Source: Diphasiastrum complanatum (Eukaryota > Streptophyta > Lycopodiopsida > Lycopodiales > Lycopodiaceae). From it: 64,000 nt of DNA. Shown here in pieces: positions 11,301-22,660 of the stretch. Every line of letters begins with the position of its first letter. Position 1 is the stretch's first letter. Below the pieces are notes generated by a model that was not told the DNA's origin, ran no database searches, and saw nothing but the letters and a program-made list of their open reading frames with translations. The translations under genes were made by a program, and so were the position numbers. The stretch is from positions 62,520,950-62,584,949 of the forward strand of contig CM055097.1 in NCBI GenBank assembly GCA_029204225.1, in the 5' to 3' direction.

Positions 11301-13840
11301 ATTTGGCAGTCATAGCAAACAGCAGGCACATACAATTCAAAAACGTCATTATGACATGCACCTTTGTTTTTTTTACTTATATAGATTCACAATAAATATA
11401 TTATTGACATCACTTGAAACTTCATAAAAATTTTAGCACAACCTTTTTCATTCATGATTTAACTTTTAGCCATTCCAACTTGGGGGGCTCATCTTTGAAA
11501 TTAGTACTCATTTCTAAATTACCAAATTTCATTTTAGATTTGAAAGTCAAATGGATTATGAAACAGTCAGTGAAAAAAAAGCATGAGAGGCAACCTCGAC
11601 CATCAAACTACAAGGCTGGGAGGGGCCATAATCCACAAACAAATGAACATGGTTAGAACTTAGCGTGCATTTCTAAATGGATGGGATGACGATTGCTAAT
11701 GTGTCACATGACAGAGACTAATTGTAAGATATTGAAAAGGGTAAAATGGTCATCATGGGAAGGCTACCAGACTGATTTTGTTTGATTGTTTTCAAATTAT
11801 TGCAGGGGATCTTGGTCAGACATCTGATACTGTGACAACTCTTCAGCACTATCTAAAGAGCCAAGGTCAGGCAGTGCTATACTTAGGGGACTTATCCTAT
11901 GCAGACACATATATCTTCCCACTCCATGACCAACGTCGCTGGGACGCATGGGGCAATTTGGTCGAAAATAGCACAGCCTACCAGAGCTGGATCTGGTCTG
12001 CTGGAAATCATGAAGTTGATACCACAATTGTAACACTTCCCATTCCCACATCTTTCGCATAGTTCCTAATGCAAAAGCTCTCATTCAGATGCCCTTCACA
12101 GATAAATTTCTTATAAGTAGACAAGTTAAAAAGATGTACGCTAGCATAAACTTCAAGACTGAAAAAGGCCCTTTCTGGAGTAAGTCTGTAAAATATCCGA
12201 ATTTGACAGCTTATTCATTTCAATTTTTGCAGGGAGAGGACGAACCCTTTAAGCCATTTCTGAACCGTTACTGGACCCCTTATGCTTCCTCAGCCAGTAC
12301 ATCTCAGCTGTGGTACTCGGTCCAACGAGCATCAGCTTACATAATCGTTCTTTCTTCATATTCAGACTATAGTATGTTAAATCTATCGACCACTTTATGC
12401 AATTCTACAATATATATCTCATACAGAAGGTTACTTCTACACAAGATGTCTTCCTTGATCAAGTGTATCAAGTTCCCAGCTACAAAATCTAGAGCACTTT
12501 TTTGTTGCTTCTTTTTTGTCTGTCAATGGAATCCATTAAGGGGCCTATTAGAAACTCGGACATCAGAATTTACTGTTTCAGGAACTCTTAAATATTTCAG
12601 CAAGACACACTTTGAGGACTTATTGGAGGTAGTCTGTTGGTGGATTTTCAGGTGCCGACTCTCCACAATGGATTTGGTTAGAAAAGGAATTAGCAAAGGT
12701 TGATAGGACCACTACTCCATGGTTGATTGTGGTTATGCATTGTCCCTTATATAATAGCAATGAATCCCATCAGGGAGAAGGAGATGCAATGCGTGCTTTA
12801 TTTGAACAATGGTTTATACAATACAAAGTGGATATTGTCCTGGCTGGTCATGTTCATGCTTATGAGAGAACTGTAAGTTTCATCCTTTTCCAGATAGGAA
12901 ACTAACTTAAACAGTAGATTCTTTCATGATTAAAACAAAAAGGGTCACTTATATTCTCAAAATTAGATTTCCTATTGAATTTCAAGCATGTCATTGACGC
13001 TTCTTGAGCAATCGTCAAAGGATTTCTCTGCAATGGTGTCCTTGAGAGCACCAGATTCTCTGGCATTCTTATTGACTGGACTTTTTCTCGTGTTCAAAAG
13101 ATAGAAGGGTTTTCAAACCAACATACCTGGAAATTTTCCTAATTAGTTTTGCTATGTTGGCTGGTTGGTTTACAGAATAGAATATCAAGTGTGGGATGCA
13201 GCTCTGCATGCACACCCGTTCCAAACGATTCAGCTCCAATTTATCTCAACATTGGTGATGGGGGCAACAGAGAGGGCCTTTCAACAAGGTAACAACTTGC
13301 TCAACTTTCAGGAAACAATTCTTTACAATTTTTGTGGTTCTCTGGCTATTGTTTGAAAGTGAGGATTTGCCTAAGTTCACCAAGCTCATCCTTTCTCTAC
13401 TGTTTGATTCCAAACTTTCTTCGCATCATCTCTATTCCATCTGTTTGTTTGTAACTTCCTGTGTTTGAACGAATTGCTAGCTACTAATCCCTAGAATCTG
13501 AATGAGAAAAATATATATAAGGGTTAGAACAAAGTTTCCTGTTGACAATCTCATGAGAGTTGATCCATCAAACTCATGCAGTAATTTTTTTGAATCTGAA
13601 ACTATATTTAAGTATTTGACCTGACTTCACAAATATTTCCTCAATATCTTGAAGTTTTTCTTCCACAGCTACATAAATCCACAACCGGCTTACTCAGCAT
13701 ACCGTGAGGCAAGCTTTGGACATGCTATATTGGACATTAAGAATCGCACGCATGCATTTTGGAGCTGGCATCGAAATCAAGACGGAGAGCCTGTTATTGG
13801 TGACTCCCTCTGGATTACTAATAGGGTTATTAAAAGCTAA
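4562..13840 (+). CDS. PAP: Purple acid phosphatase (secreted metallophosphatase), 8 exons
   Basis: Coding exons: 4562-4747, 9317-9517, 10353-10464, 11806-12029, 12233-12371, 12652-12872, 13176-13288, 13669-13840. All introns are GT-AG and the phases agree, giving 455 residues, close to the usual size of plant high-molecular-weight PAPs. Family knowledge: these enzymes hydrolyse phosphate monoesters with a binuclear Fe(III)-Zn/Mn centre, in the wall or vacuole. Seen in the sequence: a hydrophobic N-terminal signal (residues 1-28), the N-terminal fibronectin-like domain with [12 protein letters not shown] across exons 1-2, then all seven metal ligands: D168 (GDLGQT), D195 and Y198 (GDLSYAD), N234 (GNHE), H317 (VVMHCP), H354 and H356 (GHVHAYER). 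H327 matches the catalytic histidine. I chose the ATG at 4562 because it directly precedes the signal peptide; an in-frame ATG lies 78 nt upstream. The gene looks functional. Which PAP it is, and its substrate, cannot be told. Confidence 0.93.
4961..5037 (-). repeat. tRNA-like SINE copy A, box B deleted
   Basis: Reverse-strand copy of an 86-90 bp tRNA-like unit (see 5886-5975 for the full form). Box A and the CCAAAG/CTTTGG hairpin are present, but the bases spanning GGTTCGAGCC are missing. CAGTGTTTGTAAATG (4946-4960) lies on one side and GTGTTTGAAAATG (5040-5052) on the other, consistent with a target-site duplication. Confidence 0.7.
5053..5106 (-). repeat. tRNA-like SINE copy B, 5'-truncated
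   Basis: Only the 3' half of the unit is present, from the anticodon-arm-like hairpin through box B to the CCAAGAAG end. It is separated from copy A by the target-like sequence at 5040-5052 and followed by another copy of it, CAGTGTTTGAAAATG (5107-5121). The locus is therefore target, copy, target, truncated copy, target. Confidence 0.7.
5787..5872 (+). repeat. tRNA-like SINE copy C
   Basis: Forward copy with box A TGGCTCAACTGG, internal hairpin CCAAAG-TTT-CTTTGG, box B GGTTCGAGCC and a second small hairpin CTTGG-AAA-CCAAG at the 3' end. Flanked by CATTACCTAGGCT (5774-5786) and CATTACCTAGTCT (5873-5885). Confidence 0.75.
5886..5975 (+). repeat. tRNA-like SINE copy D, full 90 bp
   Basis: The best-preserved forward copy, 103 bp downstream of copy C in the same orientation. 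Box A TGGCTCAACTGG and box B GGTTCGAGCC match the RNA polymerase III internal promoter consensus. The target sequence CATTACCTAGTCT appears again right after it (5976-5988), so target-like sequence occurs three times around two copies. No cloverleaf acceptor stem is evident, so I call it a tRNA-derived SINE and not a tRNA gene. Confidence 0.75.
8256..8324. repeat. (GA)n microsatellite
   Basis: About 69 bp of uninterrupted GA in PAP intron 1. Confidence 0.95.
8813..8958. mobile_element. Foldback MITE, copy 1
   Basis: Two arms of about 60 bp (8813-8872 and 8897-8958) are nearly perfect reverse complements around a 24-bp centre. Shared core phrases are GGCACAGGCCATT, GGTAAGGATTTCC and AAATTTGGACTC. 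There is no coding capacity. A related foldback is at 63189-63334, and both are followed by a shared AT-rich segment (here about 8985-9056). Dispersed copies plus long terminal inverted repeats indicate a non-autonomous DNA transposon; the superfamily cannot be assigned. Confidence 0.65.
9130..9219. repeat. 45-bp tandem duplication in PAP intron 1
   Basis: Two adjacent copies of a unit with TTCTTTTAGAATA, a T-run and CCCGAGCACTGCCCACAA, about 100 bp upstream of exon 2. The T-runs add to the polypyrimidine content before the acceptor. Confidence 0.8.
9700..10137. repeat. Degenerate minisatellite in PAP intron 2
   Basis: About five decayed units of 80-90 bp, each with variants of TTGAAAAGTCCGGTTTC, TTTGGTTGTAGTTTA, AGCAAATCGTTTTATCATGA and a TTTTAAGACACGGAT tail. 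One unit is truncated near 9914. The array fills roughly half of intron 2 (9518-10352). Confidence 0.8.
11242..11358. repeat. 58-bp tandem duplication in PAP intron 3
   Basis: Two adjacent copies of a unit starting CATTTGGCAGTCATAGCA and containing GCAGGCACATACAATTCA, with few differences. It lies in the 1341-bp third intron (10465-11805). Confidence 0.8.
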
Positions 13841-14110
13841 ATTGGTTATTTCACTTTTAAGTCTGCTTCTCTTAGTCTGAAACTATGTCACTTAATCCTT
13901 TGTATCTATAAGTAGGTACTAGCTACTTGGCCCAAATAGATATGACATTGCAGGGCTGGTCAAGATGGGACTTGGTTAATTTACAGCATTGTCTGGTTGT
14001 GTGGTTTAGACAAACTGACAAAGTTTCAAGAAAAAACAGATTTTCCCTCTGGGATTAAGATTGTCTTGAATTGGAAGCCATATCATTTTAGGTTGTACTC
14101 TTGACGATGT

Positions 14111-14396
14111 GTTCGAGCAACGACCACAAAGTTTACATAATTTATCTTCATATATCACTCTTTCATTCAATAAAATTATAAATGCTCTTGAATGTAGTCA
14201 CAATTATTACCTACCAAAACATATTTTCTGTTTGCAATGCAGTTTTGGTCAACGTTCGAGCAACAACCACAAAGTTTACATAATTTATCTTCATATATCA
14301 CTCTTTCATTCAATAAAATTATAAATGCTCTTGAATGTAGTCACAATTATTACCTACCAAAACATATTTTCTGTTTGCAATGCAGTTTTGGTCAAC
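14111..14396 (+). repeat. 143-bp tandem duplication downstream of PAP
   Basis: Two near-identical 143-bp copies (14111-14253 and 14254-14396) differ at very few bases. Each carries an AATAAA hexamer (14169-14174 and 14312-14317), 330-480 bp after the PAP stop codon. This places two possible poly(A) signals in the PAP 3' region. The high identity suggests a recent duplication. Confidence 0.85.
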
Positions 14397-14399
14397 GTT

Positions 14400-14833
14400 A
14401 TCATAAACGTATAACTCATGCGTGATGCATATGTAGATGAAATTATGCATATGACATGATATTATGGTTCCATTTTGTTACATATGTTTATGAGACCAAA
14501 ATAGGTTGCTTTTTGTCAAGTCACAACCCAAGAGAAATTGTGCAAAGAAAAGAGTCGAAAGACCTAGCATGATATAGCAAGGTTCTCTCCAACCTATGGA
14601 GAGCATGCAAGAACATGCAAGCAAGAAATTGGAAAATATGACAAAAAATTATGATATACATGATGAAAATAAGTTTCACCAAAAGAGAGAATTAGAACTT
14701 TTCAAAGCTTGGCAAAATACTCAAACCTAGTCTACACTATTCTATGTGCACAAAAAATCTAAAAAGATTGCATGATTAAGTGAAAAGGGAGTGAGAGGAA
14801 GTCATAAATACTAAGAGGGAGATAAATCGAGAG

Positions 14834-14883
<50 letters not shown>

Positions 14884-16195
14884 GAAATCCAAAAACAAGG
14901 GAGGTTCAAGATATCAAGTGAGAATAAGCCTCTTTGTGACTTCTTCTTGTGATAAGTATGGTCTAATTAGATTAACAAGGTCATAACGTGCGCCTACTCT
15001 GTTACATAAATCAATTGTTCAAATTGAGTTTGGAGATCATCACTACATACGGTATAATCATAGGATCTCACTTTATTTTACAGATTTGATTGGGTGTAAT
15101 TTTCAGCCCTCAAAGTAGAAAGTCCGTAGGGATGGAATCTTGAAAATACATAGGCATCATGATGGGATCTTGAGAATACTTAGCTGTTATTGATGAAATC
15201 AATAATGGAATCTTAAAATTGATGTTTGTAAATTCTTTTAAGAATTTTCATGACACGTTATGTATGATAATGGGTGTTTGTTGGACCATGGTGGGGATAA
15301 GTGGCTCAATGAGAGGACTTGCCATTATATCCTTGCAATGGGCCTCCAAACAATCATTATCTAGTTCATGATATTCTAAACTTATAATCAATTCGCTATG
15401 TGTGTGTCACAACCCTAAGAATAAGTATCAAAACTTTCTAGGCCAGTAGCCTTGGTTATTCTTTGTGTAAGGCTCTTGATCAAGACTTTCATATGCATAA
15501 TATCAATAAGATTGTTTATTTGTATTGCAACCACAAAGTCAAATTTACACTACAACTTTTTGGAAGCTTTCCAACCTTATTACCGAGGCTAATCTGAAGC
15601 AATTTTTTTAGAAATAGTTAATTATGTCCAACGATGCATTTTCATATTGTTTATAGAGTGAATTTTTCAAGGGATATATCGAGGGGCCTCAGAATATTTC
15701 TTGGGTCATAGAAGTGACTGTTGTGGGACATCGGTATATACCTCAGAGGTTGTAGACTGGTTATAGTGAATGTCTTTCGAGGGATATATCGAGGGAGGTC
15801 AGTATATCCCTCGGCCTATAAATTGATCAGCCTAGAGTGTTTTTTGAGGGACATAGAGAGCAATTTCCCAAGGATTATTTCGAGGGAGCCTAAATCCAAA
15901 ACAAAAAAAAAAGTTGGGCAACATGGAGCCAGTGTATTGGCTCCATTCTGCCCTAAAAATGGACTTCATCCAACCTTAAGAGTCTTTTGCACCACTTCTT
16001 ATAGGTTGGTAAGCGATACCATTTGTTCATAATTGTTTATAAAAAGATTTGCAAATATTTGAGTTACATTTCATGCACTTAAAATTGATACGACTACTTT
16101 TACAACTAGCTTACAAGTCGCTATGTTGGACTTGGAAGAGCTAGTAGACTTAAATTTATGGCATTTATGATCTTGTATTTACACACACAAAATGA

Positions 16196-16250
<55 letters not shown>

Positions 16251-17600
16251 GAATGCTATTTCACCATGCTACTTCCTGTGCTACTGTCGAACATAGTGTT
16301 GTAAAGATTGAAAAAATGGGGGAATTCTTGGGGGATGCAATAACTAGCACCACAAGTTTTTTGATAGACGGTGAGGATTTATCCTTCTTCAAGGCTTTTA
16401 ATCCAATAATGGGCATTATAATCGATAAGATGCCCAATTACAATTCGAAAAAACTATAAATGAGAGGGTGGAGCGAAGATGGAATCCTCCTTTCTCTTTT
16501 TCTTTTTCTCTCCTCTTTCTCTTCAAAGTGCAAATTGTTGTGAGCAAGCAAGCTCATTCATAGCCTACAGTGTGGAGCACTGGTCCATAAGAAGGTTTTC
16601 TAACATTTGGAGCTCAAATTTGCCATTTTTCAAATATGTAGGAGGCCATATTGATCGTATACTTTTCAAAAGTGCTTTTCGATTTGCATTTCAGGGTTTG
16701 CAATCCACTTTATTGTTGTTGTCTTTGTGTTGATTATGGAACCAGAAAGTGCTGTTGAAATGAATGTAGTTTGTAGCCATCAATGGATCGTTGGTCCACA
16801 ATGGATAAGCGCCTATATAGATGCACATTTTTGTGTAGTTTTTTCATACATTACATATGGAAGTAGAGCGCTACTTTGTAGGAGTTCTATGTGCGGCCAG
16901 ACTCTACTATCTACAGTGTGCTTTTACCGATCCTGAATAACTTTCACAAGCAGGGTTTATGATAGTGTTTCCAACCATATTCGTGGCTATAAAGATACGT
17001 ACTGATTGGGTATATGTTGTTAAATATTATGGTTTCAAGTTCTACTCTTTGCAAGCTAGTAACTGTTCTTCTATATATGAAGTTATGAAGCTCCATATCT
17101 TTAAAATGTAACATAGCAAGAGCACTACCTATTCGAATGTAACATGATGTCTTTGATTCTTACAATCAATAGACGAGGCCTAGGGAAAATACGTGTGACT
17201 TTGGGACATTGTGCTAGGATTTGACGGATTTCCTTTTGAAATATTTACTGTAAGAGTTATTACGGTTTTAACTTGATATGTTGTGCTTCGGTACCGATAC
17301 TAGAAGGGTTTCAGGCTTAGCACGTTAAAAAGACGATCATGACTACCTCTCAGAAAGAATCTTTTGCACGTATTTAGATATTATACTATACATACCCCTT
17401 GACACATATGCTACTATTCGAAGAATTGATTGGTTATTAATAATTTGAAAACACTCAGTTTATGTTGAAACACTCTTTAGGTCTTTCAACCTAATACTAC
17501 TCCTTGCTTGAGTGTGATACTAAATAAACCATTTTTAAGCTAGCATAACATAAATTACAATGGTTATTGACTTATATGCAATGTTTCCATAGCAATGCGT
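14400..17600. other. Gene-free stretch with two microsatellites
   Basis: No supported gene. Holds (GA)n at 14836-14881 and (TC)n at 16199-16248. Between 15660 and 15890 degenerate phrases like TTCGAGGGATATATCGAGG recur about three times, suggesting an old tandem repeat. Open frames here are short and low-complexity. Confidence 0.5.
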
Positions 17601-18115
17601 ATTTTTATAATTTATATTTTATCACATACACTAGAAATTAATTAATATGAAAGAGTCAAATGCAGGTAATTAAAATTCCCAATCCTAGGAAGTATGTAGC
17701 CCTTACTTTTCTTTTGTTAAAGGCGAGGTTCTTATCTTTTCTTTGATAGGAAAAGCCTACATGCCGTAGGGAGGGAATATGAGGTGACATTCTAAAGTAG
17801 GACATATCCGCAAGGTTCAGGTACTATAATTATCACATTCAGCTATAATCAAGGTTGTCTTTTTATAATTTATTTTTTATCACATACACTAGAAATTAGT
17901 TAATATGAAAGAGTCAAATGCAGGTAATTAAAATTCCCAATCCTAGGAAGGTGTGTAGCCCTTACTTTTCTCCTGTTAAAGACGAGGTTCTAATCTTTTC
18001 TTGATAGGAAAAACCTACACGTCGTAGGGAGGGAATATGAGGTGGTATTTTGAAATAGGACATAACCGCAAGTGTAAGGTATTATAATAATCACATTCAA
18101 CTCTAAGCAAGGTTC
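17601..18115. repeat. 258-bp tandem duplication
   Basis: Two adjacent copies with period 258 (ATCACATACACTAGAAATTA at 17621 and again near 17879) share most bases, including TATGAAAGAGTCAAATGCAG and GTAGGGAGGGAATATGAGG. Divergence is visible by eye, so this is older than the duplication at 14111. There is no coding signal. Confidence 0.85.
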
Positions 18116-18392
18116 GGGTATTGAAAAGGGTCCGAGCTTTTATAGATACTAAGTCAAAGCTGTGGGGACAATACCAGTATATAGACTAATTTTCATCTAT
18201 AAATAACAATAAACCCTAAATTTTAAACAACAATAGGGAACCCTAAACTTTGATAGACTCGAGGGAAAGAAAATGAAGAACGCAACCATAAGGAAAAATT
18301 AGGACGTGCAATAATTTATGGAATATTAATGATGATCCAAATCCATTGAGGATGCAAAGGAGATTCACTGGCACTGGAATCGAGTTTCTGTG

Positions 18393-18892
18393 TTGATTGA
18401 GTATTTCTTCTATGATGCCACCAAAGAGGACCATGATAAGGTCAAGATGGTGTGCAGGCCATTGGCATCCTTGAACCTGATGATTCACAACATCGAAGAG
18501 AGAAAATGATGCGGCTACTTTGAGCCTAACAAATCTAAATGATTGCTTGTGGTTCATTTAGATTCAAACAAGTGTCAACGTTTGACAAAAGAAGATCTAG
18601 GATAGAAGAGAAAGTGATTGAAATTGAAAAATAAGCAGCTTGGTTTTCTAGCGTATTTTCAATTTCAATCGCTTTCTTTTCTATTCTAGATCTTCCTTTG
18701 TCAAACGGACACTTGTTTGAATGTAAATGAACCACAAGCAACCACTTAGATTTGCTAGGTTCAAAGTAGTAGCATAATTTTCTCTCTTCGATTTTGCGAA
18801 CCATCAGGTTCAAGGACTGCCAAGGGCTTACACACCATCTTGACCTTACCATGATTCTCTTTGGTGCCATCATATAAGAAATTCTCAATCAT
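18393..18892 (-). repeat. Long inverted repeat (about 240-bp arms) of a coding-like fragment
   Basis: The left arm (about 18393-18631) and right arm (about 18654-18892) are imperfect reverse complements with a loop of about 22 bp. Read on the minus strand, the right arm encodes a fragment with VKMVC near its start and EERKLCYYFEPSKSKW and NKCPFDKGRSRIEKK further on. The left arm carries the same fragment with different lesions. I do not recognise the protein. A transcript of either strand would fold into a long hairpin. The right arm ends exactly where similarity to copia gag ends (about 18893), so the foldback and the copia fragment share a breakpoint. Confidence 0.8.
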
Positions 18893-20901
18893 TGCATACA
18901 AGTCACTTGTAGGACTTCCTTGAGAAGTTCATTGGTAACATTCATTTTAATGATATGAAGAGCCCTTTTAGCCTTCTTATCAAACCTTTGTTGCTCTTGA
19001 ACTGTGGGTGGTCTCTTTCAGTTCCTGCAACTATATCCATGTGTTCATTCAACTCAAGTAAGGATTCCATCCTCACTTTCCAGGTAGAGTAGTTTGATGA
19101 ACTCAATCTATCATTAGTTTCTAACATGATCCCACCATTGGAAGCCATGAATATAATGATTCTTCAACTTTTAGGCTCTGTCGTAATGCATCTAGCACTC
19201 ACTTTCCTCTCAACAAATGATGGATAAGGAGATCTCAGAAGATCTAGGACCCTAAAACACTTCTATCTTGAACCTGGCTAGTTTCCAAGCATAGAAAGGA
19301 AGATTGAAAACACATGCAACACTTTGCACACACTAAGAATGGATTACAAGCTCAAACCAACTTGCACACTCTTGCTTAAGCTCTCAAACTTTCCAGCAAG
19401 TGACCAAATCAAGTTATGGTGTGAAGAGTTACTTGCATTCTTAGAAAATACAAAAGACTAGGCTGCCAAGAATATTTAGAATTGAACAAACTTGATCAAC
19501 ATATGATCAACACACTAAGATATTGATTCAACTTGTAAAAAACACATGTAAACCACACTTCTAAAAGTTTATAAACTCCATCAAGTGATAAGTACAAGCT
19601 TTAGAGGTGAAAGAAAGAGCACACTTAGTGAATCACAAGACTAGCCTTGTCAAATCTTGGTGTTTAGATGTAGATCTAAGATCACTTCACGTGAGAATGT
19701 TCCTCTGAAAACACATTTGCATAATGGTTAAAACCTTCCAGAAAATGCTCCAATCAAATTACATAAGGAGAGCTACTTACATGCTCAACAAAGTACACCA
19801 AAATTTATGCAAAAGATTGTTGACAATCTATTCACCCAAAAGGGGATCTTTCATCCAAGTGGGAGCTTTGCTCAACCTTTTGGAGAAATACAAAATCACT
19901 CAAAGAGTATTTGTCATCCACTTAAGGAGAAGGTTCATCCATTGAAGTGGAGATTGTCAACAATAGATTGAACAGAACATTGTTAGTATTGAATATGCAC
20001 AAGCCTCACAATCAACAAATGATTAGGTGTTATGATCTGATCCAAAATAGCTTCTTCTCGGCGTCTGATCTTCAATAGACCTAAAATATGCTTTTGATCC
20101 ACAAGTTCAACTCAACAAACAAAGGTTAGTAAGATTTGATCAACAATGCAATGCATAATCATGCTAGAACTTGATCAAACATCCAAATATCACCATAAAT
20201 GGAAATCTTACCATAAATAGTGGCCAGCCAGCTCTGATACCATGTGAAAAAAGTGGAAGGCTTGAATGGATCTAATATCCCAAACGTTTTGGCTAAGATA
20301 TTTTCACAACAAACTACAAAAGCTAGAAATGGCAAAGCATCCTAATGCTACCTTTGATACACATGAACTTGACAAAGCATTCAAGAGACAAAAGAAACTT
20401 ATAAAAGATACTGATGGCAGCCAAAGATAGCAGCAAACAGGCTGTGGAACAGCACCCTACCACTTTTGGATAGCACCTGAGATCATACACAAGAGCTTGA
20501 AGACAATACACAAAGCAATGCTCACAATTGAGGAAGAAACTGTGACAATGATCTATTGATCTCTCTCAACAATACAATAAGTTTCTCCAAGCTATTTCTA
20601 CACGCATTTTCTATTATTTATGGATGAGAAAGATGACTCTCTCTTATCTCTCTAAAAGGTACTTGACCCTAAATATTCCCTATATAGGAAAAATAGCTAA
20701 AAATGACATATATGACTAAAATATATCAAAATGGTCTCATTTCAAAGGGTCTGAAGTTTGACACTTATTCATATTGAAAAAATATAGTAAATAAAAAACC
20801 TTAGGCCTGGTTCAGACGTGTGAAACTCCAGTACCAAAATTATGTACAAAAATTGCCAATTTAGGCCTCAAACTAGCTAGGAAATGTTGACAATTTTCAC
20901 A
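18893..20901 (-). mobile_element. Truncated Ty1/copia element: LTR, PBS, leader and start of gag
   Basis: A 659-bp LTR (20243-20901) begins TGTGAAAAAAGTGG and ends TTGACAATTTTCACA, the same termini as the intact copia LTRs in this window. Next to it a PBS reads TGGTATCAGAGC on the minus strand (20231-20242), matching initiator Met tRNA. After a leader of about 1.1 kb the gag starts at 19148 with SSNYSTWKVRMESLLELNEH, close to the intact element's gag. It is then frameshifted and stops matching near 18893. The LTR holds a TATA-like CTATATAGG on the minus strand. The second LTR is missing. The LTR abuts a gypsy RT at 20902, so the element inserted there. Confidence 0.85.
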
Positions 20902-22660
20902 TTTTCTGGACGGTTTCAATGACTACAATCAAGTGAAAATAGCGCCACAAGATTAGCACAAGGCAACATTCGCCACTAAATGGAGAACCTATGCCTACAA
21001 AGTGATGTCGTTTGGACTTTGTAATGCCCCAAGTACCTTCCAACGAGTTATGCAGGCGACATTCAAAGAGTATTTGCAAAAAATTATGGAAATCTTCCTG
21101 GATGATCTATGCGTGCACGGACCTAACTCTGAGCACTTATCCAATTTGGAAACACGAGATCGGCATATACATACCTGTCAAAGATAAGGATCATTGTTGA
21201 TCTGCCACCACCAGGAACGATCCGCAAAGTCTATGTATTTATGGGTCATGCTAACTACTATTTTTCATTCTAGATTTCGCGGAGCTAGCACAACCAATCT
21301 ACAAGCTCACAACAGAACCACAATGGAGGGAGGAGGCCCTATAAGCTTTCCAAAAACTAAAAGATGCACTGGTCTCAACACCAATATTACGTCCACCCAA
21401 TTGGTCCATAGAGATTCATGTGCATATAGACGCATCAAAGTATGCAATAGGAGCAGTCTTAACCCAGCCAAGAGAACACAAAAAGGATTTTTTAATCCAA
21501 TTTGTTAGCCGAAAGCTCAATGATTCAGAAATAAACTATTAGACCACAGAGCGGAAGGCACTTGCTATGATCTATGCGGTTAAAAATTTTTGGCATTATT
21601 TGATGGCCACACATTTCACTTTTTATACAGACCATCAACCCTTGTTTTATCTTGTTAATAAAACTTGCAACATAGGGAGAATCACTTGTTGGTTACTCTG
21701 TTGTTGGAGTTTGATTTTCGGATAGTGGTTTGCAAGGGAAAAAAACATTATATGGCAGATCACGTGTGTCGAATCAAAGAGAAGGAGACTACAGTCCTAC
21801 CTGACGATGAGCTACCAAACGGTGCCTTATTCTACATTAACACTGTACCTAAATGGGCTACCAAACGATGCCTTATTCTACATTGACAGTGTACCTACAT
21901 GGGCCGGTGACATTGTTGAGTATCTTATGCGGGGCCAACCAGACAAATCCTTACCCAAGGCAGAACAACGAACGTTGATTCTCAAAGCTAGACCTTATCA
22001 ATTGATTGCTGGCCAATTATATCGAAGAGGAACAGATAGTATTCTTCGAAGATATATTCTTCCACACGAGGCCATGCAGATTATTTCAATTTTGCATGAA
22101 GGCCGGGGTGGTGGACATTTTGCATCTAACATTACAGTTCACAAGATCTTGCAATCAGGATGTTGGTGGCCAACGATTCATAAAGACACGGATGAAAAGT
22201 TTAAAAAAATACGACGTGTGCCAGAGAGCTAGAAGACCGACAAGATTGAACTATGATCTTCTACATCCAGTCCTAGTTCAAGCACCGTTCAAAAAATGAG
22301 GATTGGACTATATCGGTCCAATTCATCCTGCAACAAGAAGTTCACAAGTCCGATATATTATCGTGGCTACTAATTATCTCACCAAGTGGGTAGAAGCCAA
22401 GGCAGTGCGAACAGCTGACGTTTGAGCAACCGCCAAGTTCCTATATGAAAATATCATTGTGCGCTTCGGATGCTAGGTAAAGATAGTTAGCGATCGCGGA
22501 AGCCATTTTGTCAATGAGACCATCATAGGTCAAGTTGGAGGAATTCTTCGTGATCCATCGATTCATCACACCTTATTATCCTCGTGGTAATAGGCAGGCG
22601 GAATCATCCAATAAGATCTTGTGTAGCGTGATCACGAAAACAGTTGAAGCTAGCAAATCT
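20902..22660 (+). pseudogene. Ty3/gypsy pol remnant: RT, RNase H, integrase
   Basis: The sequence enters in mid-RT with FLDGFNDYNQVKIAP, followed by YKVMSFGLCNAPSTFQR and the active-site box IFLDDLCVHG. Across several frame changes come RNase H motifs (HIDASKYAIGAVLTQ, then YTDHQPLFYL), the H2C2 zinc finger region, and integrase core segments (LDYIGPIHP, VSDRGSHFVNE). Stops and frameshifts are frequent. Upstream pol and gag are absent because the truncated copia element interrupts RT at 20901/20902. A 46-bp internal tandem duplication occurs at about 21811-21902. It fades out near 22660. Confidence 0.85.

Noticed and set aside
12089-12703. A single 204-codon open frame as a PAP exon
   Set aside because: Only 12233-12371 matches PAP. 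The rest is intron read-through; the GT and AG sites and phases fit the shorter exon.
13165-13356. 63-codon frame across PAP exon 7
   Set aside because: It is in the wrong frame. The PAP frame here gives [19 protein letters not shown] with correct splice phases.
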